Source: Ochrobactrum quorumnocens
GTDB taxonomy: Bacteria > Pseudomonadota > Alphaproteobacteria > Rhizobiales > Rhizobiaceae
Direction: 5' to 3'
DNA length: 64,000 nt
Assembly: GCF_002278035.1 (NCBI RefSeq)
Contig: NZ_CP022603.1
Span: 620,001-684,000, forward strand
Part shown: positions 1 to 9,191 of the stretch, piece after piece
Numbering within the stretch: the stretch's first letter is position 1
Layout: the number at the start of each line of letters is the position of its first letter
Translations under genes and position numbers: made by a program
The notes under the pieces: generated by a model
Seen by the model: only the letters and a program-made list of their open reading frames with translations
Told to the model about the DNA's origin: nothing
Databases searched by the model: none

Positions 1-879
1 AAGCAACAACGGTGTGTCACGGCTTGCGACTGCTTCCTGCGCCAGTCGTCCGAGACCCGGCACGGCAAAGACGCTTTCGATCACGACGCTCCCGCCAAGC
101 ATGGAAGCTGCTTGCAGCCCCAGCATAGTCACAAGCGGAAGCAATGCATTGCGCGCCACGTGCCGCAACACAATGCGCGGGCGCGAGATACCGCGCGCTT
201 TCAATGCACGGACAAAATCCATGCGCCAGATATCGGCCATTGAAGCACGCATGACACGGAGATAAAGCGCCAGATAGATCAGCGCCAGCGACACAACCGG
301 CAGCACCAAATGGCGCGCTATATCGATGGCGCGAGCCCATCCTTCTTTACCGGAGGCAATGGTTTCGATCCCGCTCGACGGCAGCCAGCGCAACCGGATC
401 GAAAAAAGGATCACCAGGACCAGCGCCAACCAGAAACCGGGAATGGCATAAAGCACAAGCGAGGCGACAGACAGAAAACGGTCGCGGAAGCTGCCGGGCT
501 TTGCACCGGCCACAATACCCAAAGCTGACCCGACGGCAAAAGACAGCGCAGTCGCAGTACCCATAAGCAACAATGTGTTGGGCAGACGCTCAAAGATCAC
601 ATCGAGAATGGGGCGATTAAAACTGACGGACCACCCAAGATTGCCTTGAAAAAGGGAGGCAAGATAAGCGCCAAGCCGGTGCCAGATTGACTGATCCAGC
701 CCCCAGCGGGCGCGCATTTCGGCAATAGCTGCAGCATCGCCGCCAAAACTGACGGCATAGGCATCCACAGCGTCGCCGGGAGCTGTTTCCAGCAACAGAA
801 AACAACCAATGATAACAATCAGCAGCACGATTATGCTGCCGATCAATCGTTTCCTGAAAAGAGCAAGAATCTGCGTCAC
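1..879 (-). CDS. Peptide-type ABC transporter permease (DppB/OppB family), C-terminus cut by window edge
   Basis: Inner-membrane permease of a family-5 solute (di/oligopeptide, nickel or similar) importer. Translating the minus strand from a GTG at 879 gives 293 uninterrupted codons with hydrophobic helices (an N-terminal segment rich in I/V/L, later LVLYAIPGFWLALVLVIL) and the permease signature region near RALKARGISRPRIVLRHVARNA followed by GGSVVIESVFAVPGLG, which is the EAA-loop area of DppB-like proteins. In-frame TGA and TAG codons lie just upstream, so GTG is the first usable start; the ribosome site is weak. It lies 31 bp downstream of the binding-protein gene on the same strand, so one operon is likely. 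The last residues lie outside the window. Confidence 0.88.
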   Translation of the reverse strand, partial: MTQILALFRKRLIGSIIVLLIVIIGCFLLLETAPGDAVDAYAVSFGGDAAAIAEMRARWGLDQSIWHRLGAYLASLFQGNLGWSVSFNRPILDVIFERLPNTLLLMGTATALSFAVGSALGIVAGAKPGSFRDRFLSVASLVLYAIPGFWLALVLVILFSIRLRWLPSSGIETIASGKEGWARAIDIARHLVLPVVSLALIYLALYLRVMRASMADIWRMDFVRALKARGISRPRIVLRHVARNALLPLVTMLGLQAASMLGGSVVIESVFAVPGLGRLAQEAVASRDTPLLL

Positions 880-910
880 GAGCCGACGATACTATCAACC
901 TTACAGTTCG

Positions 911-2524
911 TCACTGTGCAATCCAGATATTCGCCCAGTTAGAGACTGCCCAGCGTGGATTGTTGGAGACGTTTTTCACGCGCTCGTTAGCGACCGTTAT
1001 AAAGCCCCATTCGGCCACGTTGATGAGCGGGAGATCGCCTTCAACCAATTGCTGGAATTGATGATAAAGCGCAGTGCGCTTCTTTTCATCGATTTCATGC
1101 GCGGCTTTGGCAATCACCGCGTCCAGTTCTGCATTGGCGTAGCCACCCTGATTGGAGAACGGAACGCCCGCAGGAATTCCACTTTCAACCAGAATGGTGG
1201 TCGAAATAGCAGGATCACCGCGATAAACAGTTGGCGCGATTGCGAGATCAAAATCATGATCCGTATAAACCGCCTTCTGATGTGCAGCGGAATCATTGTT
1301 GACGATACGCGCATCAATTCCGATAACCGCAAGCGCTTGCCGCAGATAATCGCCAAACTGCTTGGTTTCATTGAAATAAGGTGCTGGCAGCAGTTTCAGC
1401 TCAAAGCGCATGCCATCATTACCGCGCTTGTAGCCAGCCTCGTCCAGAAGCTTGTTCGCCTTTTCCACATCGAAGGGATAAGCAGCGACATCGTCAGTAT
1501 AAAACTGGCTGTCGTATTGCGGAACGGGTCCGGTCGAAGACTTGGCATAGCCAAGGAAAATGGTCTTCACCACAAAATCGCGATCAATGGCATGGGCTAT
1601 TGCCTGCCGTACCTTGAAGTCTGCCAGTTCTTTGCGTCGATGATTGATCTCCACCACCAGCTGATAGGTAAGCGCCTCATAACCTTTGGAAACAACCGTC
1701 AGCCCCGGTACTTTTGAGATACGGTCGTGGTCAGCGAGAGGGACAGCAGAAAATGCTGCCAGGTCGATCTCTTCCGCTTCCAGCGCTCCAGCTGCTGCTG
1801 CACGGTCCGGCAGCACACGATAGATGATTTCATCAAGATAAGGCTCACCCTCAGCCCAATAATTCTCATTCTTCGCAAGCCGATAATATTCACCGGTCTT
1901 GTGTTCGGCATATTTGAAAGGTCCAGTGCCGATGAGTTTTTCATTGGCCGGGTTTGCAGCAATGTCAGTGCCCTCAAAAACATGTTTCGGTAGAACGGCA
2001 GTCAGCGCAGGCAGCGCATTGCGGATAAGCTGGAAGGGGGTTGGCTCACTGAAATGGAAAACAGCCGTATGCTCGTCCGGTGTTTCAACTTTTTCGAGCG
2101 TCTTGAACACAACACGTCCGAGGTTTTGTAACGGCTTCCAGACTTCCATCGCAGAAAAAGCGACGTCTGCGGATGTGAAAGGCGTATCATCATGCCACTT
2201 TACACCTTCGCGTAAATGGAAGGTGGCGGTCAGCCCATCGTCAGAACCTTTCCAGCTGGTTGCGAGGCGTGGCTCAAGACCATTCTCACCATCGAAAGAA
2301 GCTTCGGCGAGTGGCTCTATCACTTTGCTTGCAACGAAAAAGACACCGTTCGAAGCGACGATAGCCGGGTTGAGATTACGCGGTTCAGAATCCGCAGCAA
2401 CAACCAGCCGCCCACCCTTTTGCGCCTTGTCTTCCGCCGCCGCCCATCGCGGTAAAAGCGGCAGAGCCACCAGCGAAGTTGAGCCAACCAGAAATGCTCT
2501 GCGCGATGCAATAAACCGAGCCAT
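911..2524 (-). CDS. ABC transporter substrate-binding protein, family 5 (DppA/OppA-like)
   Basis: Periplasmic binding protein of 537 residues for a peptide-type ABC importer, upstream of its permease. The ATG at 2524 is preferred over an ATG 26 codons further up because an AGAGG ribosome site stands just before it and the protein then begins with MARFIASRRAFLVGSTS and a hydrophobic stretch ending in AAA, a twin-arginine-like (SRRAFLVG) export signal. The body has the family-5 layout: LVVAADSEPRNLNPAI near the N-terminus, LREGVKWHDDTPFTSADVAFS, FKVRQAIAHAIDRD, and the closing region AVSNWANIWIAQ. Ligand cannot be told from sequence. Confidence 0.92.
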   Translation of the reverse strand: MARFIASRRAFLVGSTSLVALPLLPRWAAAEDKAQKGGRLVVAADSEPRNLNPAIVASNGVFFVASKVIEPLAEASFDGENGLEPRLATSWKGSDDGLTATFHLREGVKWHDDTPFTSADVAFSAMEVWKPLQNLGRVVFKTLEKVETPDEHTAVFHFSEPTPFQLIRNALPALTAVLPKHVFEGTDIAANPANEKLIGTGPFKYAEHKTGEYYRLAKNENYWAEGEPYLDEIIYRVLPDRAAAAGALEAEEIDLAAFSAVPLADHDRISKVPGLTVVSKGYEALTYQLVVEINHRRKELADFKVRQAIAHAIDRDFVVKTIFLGYAKSSTGPVPQYDSQFYTDDVAAYPFDVEKANKLLDEAGYKRGNDGMRFELKLLPAPYFNETKQFGDYLRQALAVIGIDARIVNNDSAAHQKAVYTDHDFDLAIAPTVYRGDPAISTTILVESGIPAGVPFSNQGGYANAELDAVIAKAAHEIDEKKRTALYHQFQQLVEGDLPLINVAEWGFITVANERVKNVSNNPRWAVSNWANIWIAQ

Positions 2525-2949
2525 GCCACTGCCTCTGAAATTCAATTCCCGTTTTTCTTGTCTACACTGGCCTTGAATTAATTGCAGGGCAAATTCTGTC
2601 ACCGTGGCAATAAATATCGAAAACTGTTCCTCTTTTTCAGAATGAACCTAATTTGGAAGCCGCAAAAAATCACTAAAGTTTGTGCGTATAAGCAGCTGAA
2701 ATACCTCGCTTGCAGCTGAACTGTTTTTTCCCGTTCAGCGCATCTAAAGAAATTTTCTCCTTGCCAAACACCCACTCTTCCATAGATCATAGTTAATTAT
2801 GTGTTGTCGTATTTCGTGAGGAGAATACTGATACGGCACATGCATGAAGAGCCAATATCAGCTCTTCTTGAACCGCATTTGCGGAGTCCTGTATCGAAGT
2901 TTCCGTAAATGCCTGAAGCTGAACCACCATTGGAAGAGAGGAAACAGAA
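2525..2949. other. Gene-free stretch between divergent genes
   Basis: About 425 bp between the start of the binding-protein gene (minus strand) and the small plus-strand gene at 2950. It should hold both promoters. I see no convincing open frame, repeat or hairpin here. Confidence 0.5.
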
Positions 2950-3294
2950 ATGTCTAGTTTGCTGCCCCCACTTCATGACGGTCACGCACCGATCTATTTG
3001 CATCACGCATTTCAGGACGCAGTCGATGCTTATGAGCACTGGAACCTGGAAACAGCAGAACCAGTCGTAGCAATCAACGGTAAGGTCACGCGTATAAGTG
3101 TCGTTTTCCGACGTTTGTGGAGCTGTACCGACACAGTGCCTCGTCATACGCTTGAAGCATTGAAGGACATCATTCCGTCCAATCTTATCCACACGGAGCG
3201 TTGGAAGGAAAACGCAACATTCGCGGATGCTGCCCACCTGATGCGGACGGCAATCGAATGGCGCAAAGCTCGACGGCTTCCCGTCCTTTGCTGA
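2950..3294 (+). CDS. Conserved-looking hypothetical protein, 114 aa
   Basis: Not recognised. The ATG follows a good ribosome site (GAGAGGAAACAGAA). The product is soluble, without signal peptide or membrane segment, and has an acidic aromatic N-terminal half (LHHAFQDAVDAYEHWNLE) and a basic C-terminus (EWRKARRLPVLC). It is monocistronic, followed by a palindromic repeat and a terminator-like hairpin. Coding is supported by the ribosome site and isolated position rather than by homology. Confidence 0.6.
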   Translation: MSSLLPPLHDGHAPIYLHHAFQDAVDAYEHWNLETAEPVVAINGKVTRISVVFRRLWSCTDTVPRHTLEALKDIIPSNLIHTERWKENATFADAAHLMRTAIEWRKARRLPVLC

Positions 3295-3303
3295 AAATTC
3301 GGC

Positions 3304-3354
3304 TACAGCATAATTCCTTAAACTTGAATCAGTTTAAGTTAAAATTATGCTGTA
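3304..3354. repeat. Palindromic intergenic repeat (rhizobial type)
   Basis: Arms tacagcataatt (3304-3315) and aattatgctgta (3343-3354) pair perfectly, with an inner ttaaact/agtttaa pairing. This 'agcataatt...ttaa' palindrome resembles repeats scattered through Brucella and Rhizobium intergenic DNA. It sits directly after the 2950-3294 gene. Confidence 0.7.
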
Positions 3355-3416
3355 AATATAAAGTGTTAGAGCGACCTTTATGCGCCCAAGAGGGTGCACA
3401 GCACTCTAAAACAAAC

Positions 3417-3442
3417 AGAGCGCCTCCCAATGGGGGCGCTCT
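3417..3442. terminator. Terminator-like hairpin between convergent genes
   Basis: Arms agagcgcc (3417-3424) and ggcgctct (3435-3442) with further c/g pairing inside. It lies between the plus-strand gene ending at 3294 and the minus-strand HD gene ending at 3461, so it could serve both. The T-run is weak. Confidence 0.55.
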
Positions 3443-3460
3443 TGCTTATTGGCTGATAGG

Positions 3461-4102
3461 CTAACCGTGCCAGTGTGAGCAGCGGATAACGCTACAGAAA
3501 TTTCCGCGATGGAAATGCGGTTCTTTATCGGCGATGACATCAGCCTTGACGTTGCCGAAAGTCGTATCCGGCTTGTGCTTTATGCCGTCATAGAAGGCTT
3601 GAATGATATCTTCCTTGAACTTCGGCGAGCGCGGAAACGCTGTGACCACGGCCTCACGTTCGGCATCCGTGTATTGGTCATAGGTCAGTCCCAACACATC
3701 CATCTCAACGCCAGCGGTTACAAGCGCCACGACTGGGTGCATATGCTGCGGCACGCCCGGTGTCGTGTGAAGCGCGATGGCCGTCCAGACGGTATAGGCA
3801 TCTTCATCTGAAATGCCGTGACTACGCAGGAAATCACGCGCAGCATGAGCGCCATCAACCTCAAAACGCTCATGGTCACTGCTGTGGCTCGGCATGAGGC
3901 CGATATCGTGGAACATCGCCCCGGCATAGAGCAATTCACGGTCGAACTTCAGTCCGCGCTGGAGGCCAGCCAGTGCACCAAAATGATAGACACGGCTGGA
4001 ATGATTAAACAGAAGGTCTGTTTCAGTGTCACGGATGTAATCTGTGATCGCCCTCGCCAGCGTACTATCCGGGATCGCTGCGCCTTTACCGATAGAGGAC
4101 AT
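3461..4102 (-). CDS. HD-domain hydrolase, cyanamide hydratase-like
   Basis: Predicted metal-dependent hydrolase of 213 residues. The HD fold is visible: an early histidine in FNHSSRVYHFGAL, the HD pair in GAMFHDIGLMP, a histidine in DGAHAARDFL, and IALHTTPGVPQHMHPVVAL, a pattern recalled from the cyanamide hydratase-like HD branch. Substrate is unproven. It is divergent from the GlxA-type regulator at 4248, which may control it. The start ATG at 4102 is preceded by an AGGAGA-like site. Confidence 0.8.
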   Translation of the reverse strand: MSSIGKGAAIPDSTLARAITDYIRDTETDLLFNHSSRVYHFGALAGLQRGLKFDRELLYAGAMFHDIGLMPSHSSDHERFEVDGAHAARDFLRSHGISDEDAYTVWTAIALHTTPGVPQHMHPVVALVTAGVEMDVLGLTYDQYTDAEREAVVTAFPRSPKFKEDIIQAFYDGIKHKPDTTFGNVKADVIADKEPHFHRGNFCSVIRCSHWHG

Positions 4103-4247
4103 TGGTTTCTCCTGTTGTCTTGAGGGTTGTTACTGGTCAGGAGGATAGAATTGGTCTATTTTGTCCGCAATCGTCGTTACACTTTAAATTCGGACAAATA
4201 GAGATAAATGCGGACGCCAGCGCCAGCTAAGACAAAAAAGCATCGTT

Positions 4248-5204
4248 ATGATTGCACTGCCTGGTGTCCAATTGCTCGATGTATCCGGTCCGCTCGACGT
4301 CTTTGCGGAAGCCAATACGCAGGCAGGACGAGAGGTTTATAAACTTGCGGTCGCAGCAAGTACGCCCGGCCCACTGCGCAGTTCATCAGGGGTAAAACTA
4401 TTACCGGATTGGGTAATCGATGACGCGCCAAACGAACCCATAGATACACTTCTTGTCGCCGGCTGCCCCAATATGACTGAGCGTCCGGTAAACAAGTCCA
4501 TTTTAGACTGGTTGCGCCTCAACGCACCGAAAACTCGGCGCTATGGTTCAGTTTGCAGCGGCGCTTTCTTTCTGGCAGCGGCCGACCTTCTCGACGGACG
4601 GCGCGTCACCACGCACTGGGCCGTTGCACAAACGCTTGCAAGCCAGTATCCGCAAGTCCATGTCGATGAAGATTCCATACAGATAAGTGACGGCCCCGTA
4701 CGCACGGCGGCAGGCGTGACAGCAGGCCTTGATCTGGCACTGGCGCTCGTCGAAGAGGATCTTGGTCGAGAGATTGCCATGCGTGTTGCAGGCCAGTTGG
4801 TGATGTTTTTCAAGCGCCCTGGCGGTCAGATGCAATTCAGCCGGAAAGGCGAAGCGGTTCCGGCGGGTCGCGGCGCGTTGCAAGAGCTTCAGCGCTGGGT
4901 CGCCGCCAATCCGGCGCTTGATCATAGTGTCGCCAGCCTTGCAGGGCGAATGGACCTAAGCCCCCGCCATTTCTCGCGACTGTTTCGCAGCGAAGTTGGT
5001 GTTACACCCACAACATGGGTTGAAGAGGCTCGCGTGAACACAGCAAGAAGGCTTCTGGAACTGGGACATGAAGCCCCAAAACGGGTTGCGGCCCATTGCG
5101 GATTTTCAGACGCGGACACATTTCGCCGCGCCTTTGTCCGCCATGTCGGCGTCACGCCCGCTGAATATCGCAAGCGCTTCGCCACACAAATCGGCGGCGC
5201 ATAG
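4248..5204 (+). CDS. GlxA-family transcriptional regulator (DJ-1/PfpI plus AraC HTH)
   Basis: Regulator of 318 residues with two domains. The N-terminal DJ-1/PfpI-like half begins MIALPGVQLLDVSGPLDVFA and contains the nucleophile-elbow cysteine in YGSVCSGAFFLAAA. The C-terminal AraC helix-turn-helix runs from about residue 215, with MDLSPRHFSRLFRSEVGVTP and the second HTH ending in FRRAFVRHVGVTPAEYRKRF. It is divergent from the HD hydrolase gene, suggesting local control. The frame is open upstream of the ATG, so the exact start is uncertain; family members often have a few more residues. Confidence 0.9.
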   Translation: MIALPGVQLLDVSGPLDVFAEANTQAGREVYKLAVAASTPGPLRSSSGVKLLPDWVIDDAPNEPIDTLLVAGCPNMTERPVNKSILDWLRLNAPKTRRYGSVCSGAFFLAAADLLDGRRVTTHWAVAQTLASQYPQVHVDEDSIQISDGPVRTAAGVTAGLDLALALVEEDLGREIAMRVAGQLVMFFKRPGGQMQFSRKGEAVPAGRGALQELQRWVAANPALDHSVASLAGRMDLSPRHFSRLFRSEVGVTPTTWVEEARVNTARRLLELGHEAPKRVAAHCGFSDADTFRRAFVRHVGVTPAEYRKRFATQIGGA

Positions 5205-5212
5205 AGCCTGAG

Positions 5213-5635
5213 TTAGACTGCCGGATCGAGTTTGCGGAAACGCACACGCGCAGAACGTTCAATTGCCGCAACCGTCAATTCGTCAAGATCCCAGCGATCA
5301 CGCAGCATCTGAAGAAACTCCAGTTCTTCCTGCTCCACATGAAGATCGGCGGCGGCCACCTCAACGGCTAATGCATAAGCCGTCTCATAAAGCCTTTCAG
5401 GCAGTACCTCATGCGCAAGATCGAGAATTTTTTCCAAGCCGTCTTCATCGGCCAAAAGCGCGTAGCAATCACTTGCAAGTTTCGGCAGGTGTTTGGAGTC
5501 AAACCCCTGGAATACTGGCAAGCGCGAAACCGTATTGCCGATGGAAGCAAGCTCTGCGTCAGTCATCGCCGTATCGGCTGCGGATGTCGTCACCATGATG
5601 TAGACGAGAGCGTCCTGCGGTGAAATCTTGTTCAT
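5213..5635 (-). CDS. TerB-like tellurite-resistance family protein
   Basis: Soluble helical protein of 140 residues resembling TerB-type proteins. The sequence has the repeated acidic helix pairs of that fold (VTTSAADTAMTDAELASIG and VEVAAADLHVEQEELEFL). The ATG at 5635 is chosen over one 15 codons upstream because AGGAGCATTTG precedes it at ideal spacing. It converges on the GlxA gene with 8 bp between stops. A tellurite role is not implied by the family name alone. Confidence 0.82.
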   Translation of the reverse strand: MNKISPQDALVYIMVTTSAADTAMTDAELASIGNTVSRLPVFQGFDSKHLPKLASDCYALLADEDGLEKILDLAHEVLPERLYETAYALAVEVAAADLHVEQEELEFLQMLRDRWDLDELTVAAIERSARVRFRKLDPAV

Positions 5636-5845
5636 CAAATGCTCCTGCACCAGGCGATCGGAATCAAAACTTAAGGTCAATCGACGGGAAACGTAGGAAG
5701 CCTATCACACTTGCGCAAGGAAATTCGGTAGCAATAAGGTTAGCAAAGATTGACGCGCGCGCCGGGGCGCGCCATAGAGCATAAGCGTGTACACATACAC
5801 CGTTTTCAACGAATAAAGCCCTTCACAGGATATCAGGATAAAACC

Positions 5846-7501
5846 ATGACTTCGCATCGCCTTCCCGACATTACGCTGACCCCGGAACTGACCGCGGCGG
5901 CCGCGGAAGCGAAAGCATGGCCTTTTGAAGAGGCTAAAAAAATCCTGAAGCGTTATGCAAAGACCGGCATGCCGGAAACGGTGATCTTTGAGACCGGTTA
6001 CGGCCCATCGGGTCTGCCGCATATTGGCACCTTTGGCGAAGTGGCCCGCACTTCGATGGTGCGTCATGCATTTCGCATTTTGACGGAAGACAAGGTCAAG
6101 ACGCGCCTTATCTGCTTCTCCGACGATCTCGACGGCATGCGTAAGATCCCGGACAATGTGCCAGACAAGTCCGCACTTGAGCCTTATCTGCAATTACCGC
6201 TTTCCGCTGTGCCAAACCCATTTGGTGGTGAATACAATAGCTTTGCAGAACATAACAATGCCATGCTCTGCCGCTTCCTCGATACCTTCGGTTTCGATTA
6301 CGAGTTTGCAAGTGCTACCGAATATTACAAGTCAGGCAAGTTCGATGCGGTACTGCTGAAGGCCGTCGAACGTTACGACGACATCATGAAAGTCATGCTG
6401 CCAACGCTTGGTGAAGAGCGACAGGCGACTTACAGCCCATTCCTGCCGATTTCGCCAAAGTCTGGTCGCGTGCTTTACGTGCCGATGAAAAGCGTGGACG
6501 CCAAGGCCGGCACCGTTACTTTTGACGATGAAGATGGCGTTGAAACCACCCTGTCTGTCACTGGCGGCAATGTGAAACTGCAATGGAAGCCAGACTTCGG
6601 CATGCGCTGGGCAGCTCTTGGTGTGGACTTCGAAATGTTCGGCAAGGATCACCAGACCAATGCGGGCATTTACGACCGCATTTGCGAAATTCTGGGCGGT
6701 CGTGCGCCAGAACATTTCGTCTATGAGCTGTTCCTCGACCAAATTGGCCAGAAGATTTCCAAGTCGAAGGGCAACGGTATTGCCATCGACGAATGGCTGG
6801 CCTATGCGCCGACCGAAAGCCTTGCGCTCTACAATTTCCAGAAGCCTAAGACCGCGAAGAAGCTCTATTTCGACGTGATCCCGAAGGCCGTGGACGAGTA
6901 TTTCACCTATCTCGCTGCTTATGAGCGTCAGGAGTGGAAAGACCGTCTGAACAATCCGGTCTGGCATATTCATTATGGCAACCCGCCGAAGGTGAACCTG
7001 CCGATTACATTCGCGCTGATGCTCAACTTGGTGAGCGCATCGAATGCCGAAAATCCGGCTGTTCTCTGGGGCTTCATCTCGCGTCATGTACCGGGTGTTA
7101 CACCTGAAAACAATCCGGAACTCGACGCGCTCGTTGGCTATGCGATCCGTTACTTCAACGATTTCGTCAAGCCGACCAAGCAGTTCCGCGCACCGGACGA
7201 TGTGGAACGAGCAGCACTTGCAGCGCTGGATGAGAAACTCTCAACTCTTCCCGCTGGCACCGATGGCAATGACATTCAGAATGCTATTCTGGACGTGGCT
7301 CGCGCAATCGAACGATATCAGGATCACACCAAGAAGAGCCCTGAAGGTGGTCCCGGCGTATCGGTTTCCTTCTTCCAGATGCTCTATGAAGTGCTGATCG
7401 GCCAGGAACGCGGCCCTCGCTTTGGTTCTTTCGTCGCTCTTTATGGCATCGACGAAACCCGCGCTCTGATCCAGAAGGCACTTGCCGGGACGCTGTCATA
7501 A
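5846..7501 (+). CDS. lysK: Lysine--tRNA ligase, class I
   Basis: Class I (archaeal/alphaproteobacterial type) lysyl-tRNA synthetase, 551 residues, charging tRNA-Lys with lysine. The Rossmann HIGH-type motif HIGT is at about residues 59-62 ([13 protein letters not shown]) and the KMSKS-type loop KISKSKGNG at about residue 303. The start at 5846 (MTSHRLPD) fits the family; an upstream in-frame ATG at 5750 adds a non-family leader. The gene stands alone and is followed by a strong terminator at 7525. Confidence 0.95.
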   Translation: MTSHRLPDITLTPELTAAAAEAKAWPFEEAKKILKRYAKTGMPETVIFETGYGPSGLPHIGTFGEVARTSMVRHAFRILTEDKVKTRLICFSDDLDGMRKIPDNVPDKSALEPYLQLPLSAVPNPFGGEYNSFAEHNNAMLCRFLDTFGFDYEFASATEYYKSGKFDAVLLKAVERYDDIMKVMLPTLGEERQATYSPFLPISPKSGRVLYVPMKSVDAKAGTVTFDDEDGVETTLSVTGGNVKLQWKPDFGMRWAALGVDFEMFGKDHQTNAGIYDRICEILGGRAPEHFVYELFLDQIGQKISKSKGNGIAIDEWLAYAPTESLALYNFQKPKTAKKLYFDVIPKAVDEYFTYLAAYERQEWKDRLNNPVWHIHYGNPPKVNLPITFALMLNLVSASNAENPAVLWGFISRHVPGVTPENNPELDALVGYAIRYFNDFVKPTKQFRAPDDVERAALAALDEKLSTLPAGTDGNDIQNAILDVARAIERYQDHTKKSPEGGPGVSVSFFQMLYEVLIGQERGPRFGSFVALYGIDETRALIQKALAGTLS

Positions 7502-7524
7502 GCAATTGATATTTTTATGAGAAG

Positions 7525-7557
7525 CCTCACCCGGAATCCCACCGGGTGAGGTTTTTT
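7525..7557 (+). terminator. Intrinsic terminator of the LysRS gene
   Basis: Perfect 10-bp stem cctcacccgg/ccgggtgagg (7525-7534, 7542-7551) followed by six T residues. It lies between lysK and the proline iminopeptidase gene. Confidence 0.92.
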
Positions 7558-7584
7558 ATGCCCGGTTTTATAGCCGGAGCGCCG

Positions 7585-8571
7585 ATGTCCTATCCCCAAT
7601 ACCACCCCTTCGACAGCGGCCTTCTTGCCGTATCGCACAGCAATGAGATTTACTGGGAAGCATCTGGCAATTCCGATGGAAAACCGGCGCTTTACTTGCA
7701 CGGCGGTCCGGGAAGCGGCTTGCGATCTGGCAACTATCGGCAGCGCTTCGCCCCAGAAAAATACCGCGTTATCGGTATTGATCAGAGAGGTTGCGGGCGC
7801 AGCCGCCCTCTGGCGATAGACGATCTCGATCAGCTTCATCTCAATAATACGAAAACCCTGATTGAAGATATCGAAGCAGTTCGTAAACATCTGGGTATTG
7901 ATCGGTGGCTGGTTGCAGGCTCATCGTGGGGCGCAACACTCGCACTCGCCTATGCGCAGGCACATCCAGAACATGTCTCAGAAATGGTGCTCGTTGCGGT
8001 AACAACCACCTGCCGAGAGGAAGTGAACTGGATCACTGAAGGTATTGGTTCATTGTTTCCGGAGGCATGGGGGCGCTTTGACATGTCCTCCCTCAAACAT
8101 GACGGCGAACGTGTTGTGGAAGCCTATGCCAGACGCCTGGCAAGCGGTAGTCTGAGGGATCGTCTACAGGCTGCACGAGATTGGAACCAATGGGAATCGA
8201 CACATATTTCGCTCGACCCCAACTGGACACCAATCGATAGCCGTTTCGACGAGATGGTTGGGCTCGCTTTCGCAACGCTTGTCACCCACTACTGGGCCAA
8301 TGACGGCTTTATGCGCGATGGCCGCGAAATCCTCAACAGCATGGAGAGGATTTCGCATATTCCAGCAGTTCTGATCTGTGGGCGCAGAGATTTTAGCGGA
8401 CCCGCGATAACTGGCTGGCGACTGCATAAAGCATGGCCTGCCAGTCAATTGCGCATCATAGAAACCGAAGGGCATGGAGGTCCTTTCTCCACGAATGAAA
8501 TGCAAGCCGCACTTACCGCATTTGCCGGTAGCGAAGCCCTTCAGATTGACTCACACCTCAATAGTAGGTAG
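7585..8571 (+). CDS. pip: Proline iminopeptidase (prolyl aminopeptidase, S33)
   Basis: Alpha/beta hydrolase of 328 residues that removes N-terminal proline from peptides, cytoplasmic. Visible motifs are the oxyanion HGGPGSG near residue 40, the nucleophile elbow GSSWG near residue 113, the catalytic-aspartate region ICGRRDFSG and the histidine in ETEGHGG near the end. ATG 7585 follows CCGGAG; an upstream in-frame ATG lies in the preceding terminator and is rejected. The last codons fall inside the palindrome at 8556-8593 that precedes the TetR gene. Confidence 0.92.
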   Translation: MSYPQYHPFDSGLLAVSHSNEIYWEASGNSDGKPALYLHGGPGSGLRSGNYRQRFAPEKYRVIGIDQRGCGRSRPLAIDDLDQLHLNNTKTLIEDIEAVRKHLGIDRWLVAGSSWGATLALAYAQAHPEHVSEMVLVAVTTTCREEVNWITEGIGSLFPEAWGRFDMSSLKHDGERVVEAYARRLASGSLRDRLQAARDWNQWESTHISLDPNWTPIDSRFDEMVGLAFATLVTHYWANDGFMRDGREILNSMERISHIPAVLICGRRDFSGPAITGWRLHKAWPASQLRIIETEGHGGPFSTNEMQAALTAFAGSEALQIDSHLNSR

Positions 8572-8593
8572 TACGTCCTACCTACTATTGAGG
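8556..8593. promoter_or_regulatory. Palindromic operator for the TetR gene
   Basis: Fifteen-base arms, cctcaatagtaggta (8556-8570) and its exact complement (8579-8593), are separated by 8 bases. There is no T-run, so it reads as a protein-binding site. The right arm ends in GAGG, which is also the ribosome site of the TetR gene at 8601, and the left arm covers the pip stop codon. Autoregulation by the TetR protein is an inference. Confidence 0.75.
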
Positions 8594-8600
8594 CAAAGCT

Positions 8601-9191
8601 ATGGATACCGGGAAACCTCCGCCAGCAGAAAGTGCGCGCGACAAGCTGCTCAAAGCCGCTGCCGTTCTGTTTTACAATAATGGAATTGGTGGCACGGGCA
8701 TTGATGCCATTGTTGAAAAAGCGGGCGTCGCCAAGAAGAGCCTCTATAACAACTTCGCTTCAAAGGCTGATCTGGTAAATCAATATCTCGAAGCACGTCA
8801 TGCCGAGTGGTTGGACCTCTATCAGGTGCGGCTGCAACATGCGCCCACGCCTGCAGATAGGGTTCTTGCGGTCTTTGATGCTTATCAAGATCACGCTGAG
8901 CATGAATATGAGCGTGGTTTTCGCGGTTGCGGCTTGTTGAATGCGGCCGCTGAACTCTCTGCCGATGATATTGGGCGACAGGCTGTAAAGCATCACAAGC
9001 GCGAAGTCGAAGCGGTGCTTGCTACCCATCTGACAGAACTTTGGCCACATGACCCTGCTCGTGCCACGGCACTCGCCAGGCACATGGCTTTTCTACTGGA
9101 GGGAGCGATGTCGCGAGCGGGGCTTGAAGGCAATAGCGAGTATGTTCAGGTCGCGCGCGCAATGGCGTATGACTTGATGGAGCTTCTGTGA
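8601..9191 (+). CDS. TetR-family transcriptional regulator
   Basis: DNA-binding repressor type, 196 residues. The N-terminal TetR helix-turn-helix is clear: ARDKLLKAAAVLFYNNGIGG, then IVEKAGVAKKSLYNNFASK. The ligand domain resembles the YxaF/LmrA branch (RGFRGCGLLNAAAEL), where cysteine-containing members occur. It overlaps the following transporter gene by GTGA, so the two are co-transcribed. The palindrome just upstream is the likely operator. Confidence 0.92.
   Translation: MDTGKPPPAESARDKLLKAAAVLFYNNGIGGTGIDAIVEKAGVAKKSLYNNFASKADLVNQYLEARHAEWLDLYQVRLQHAPTPADRVLAVFDAYQDHAEHEYERGFRGCGLLNAAAELSADDIGRQAVKHHKREVEAVLATHLTELWPHDPARATALARHMAFLLEGAMSRAGLEGNSEYVQVARAMAYDLMELL

Noticed and set aside
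911..1717. Long plus-strand open frame from 809 to 1717
   Set aside because: It is the complement of the binding-protein gene; no ribosome site and no family-like sequence, while the minus strand is a clear family-5 protein.
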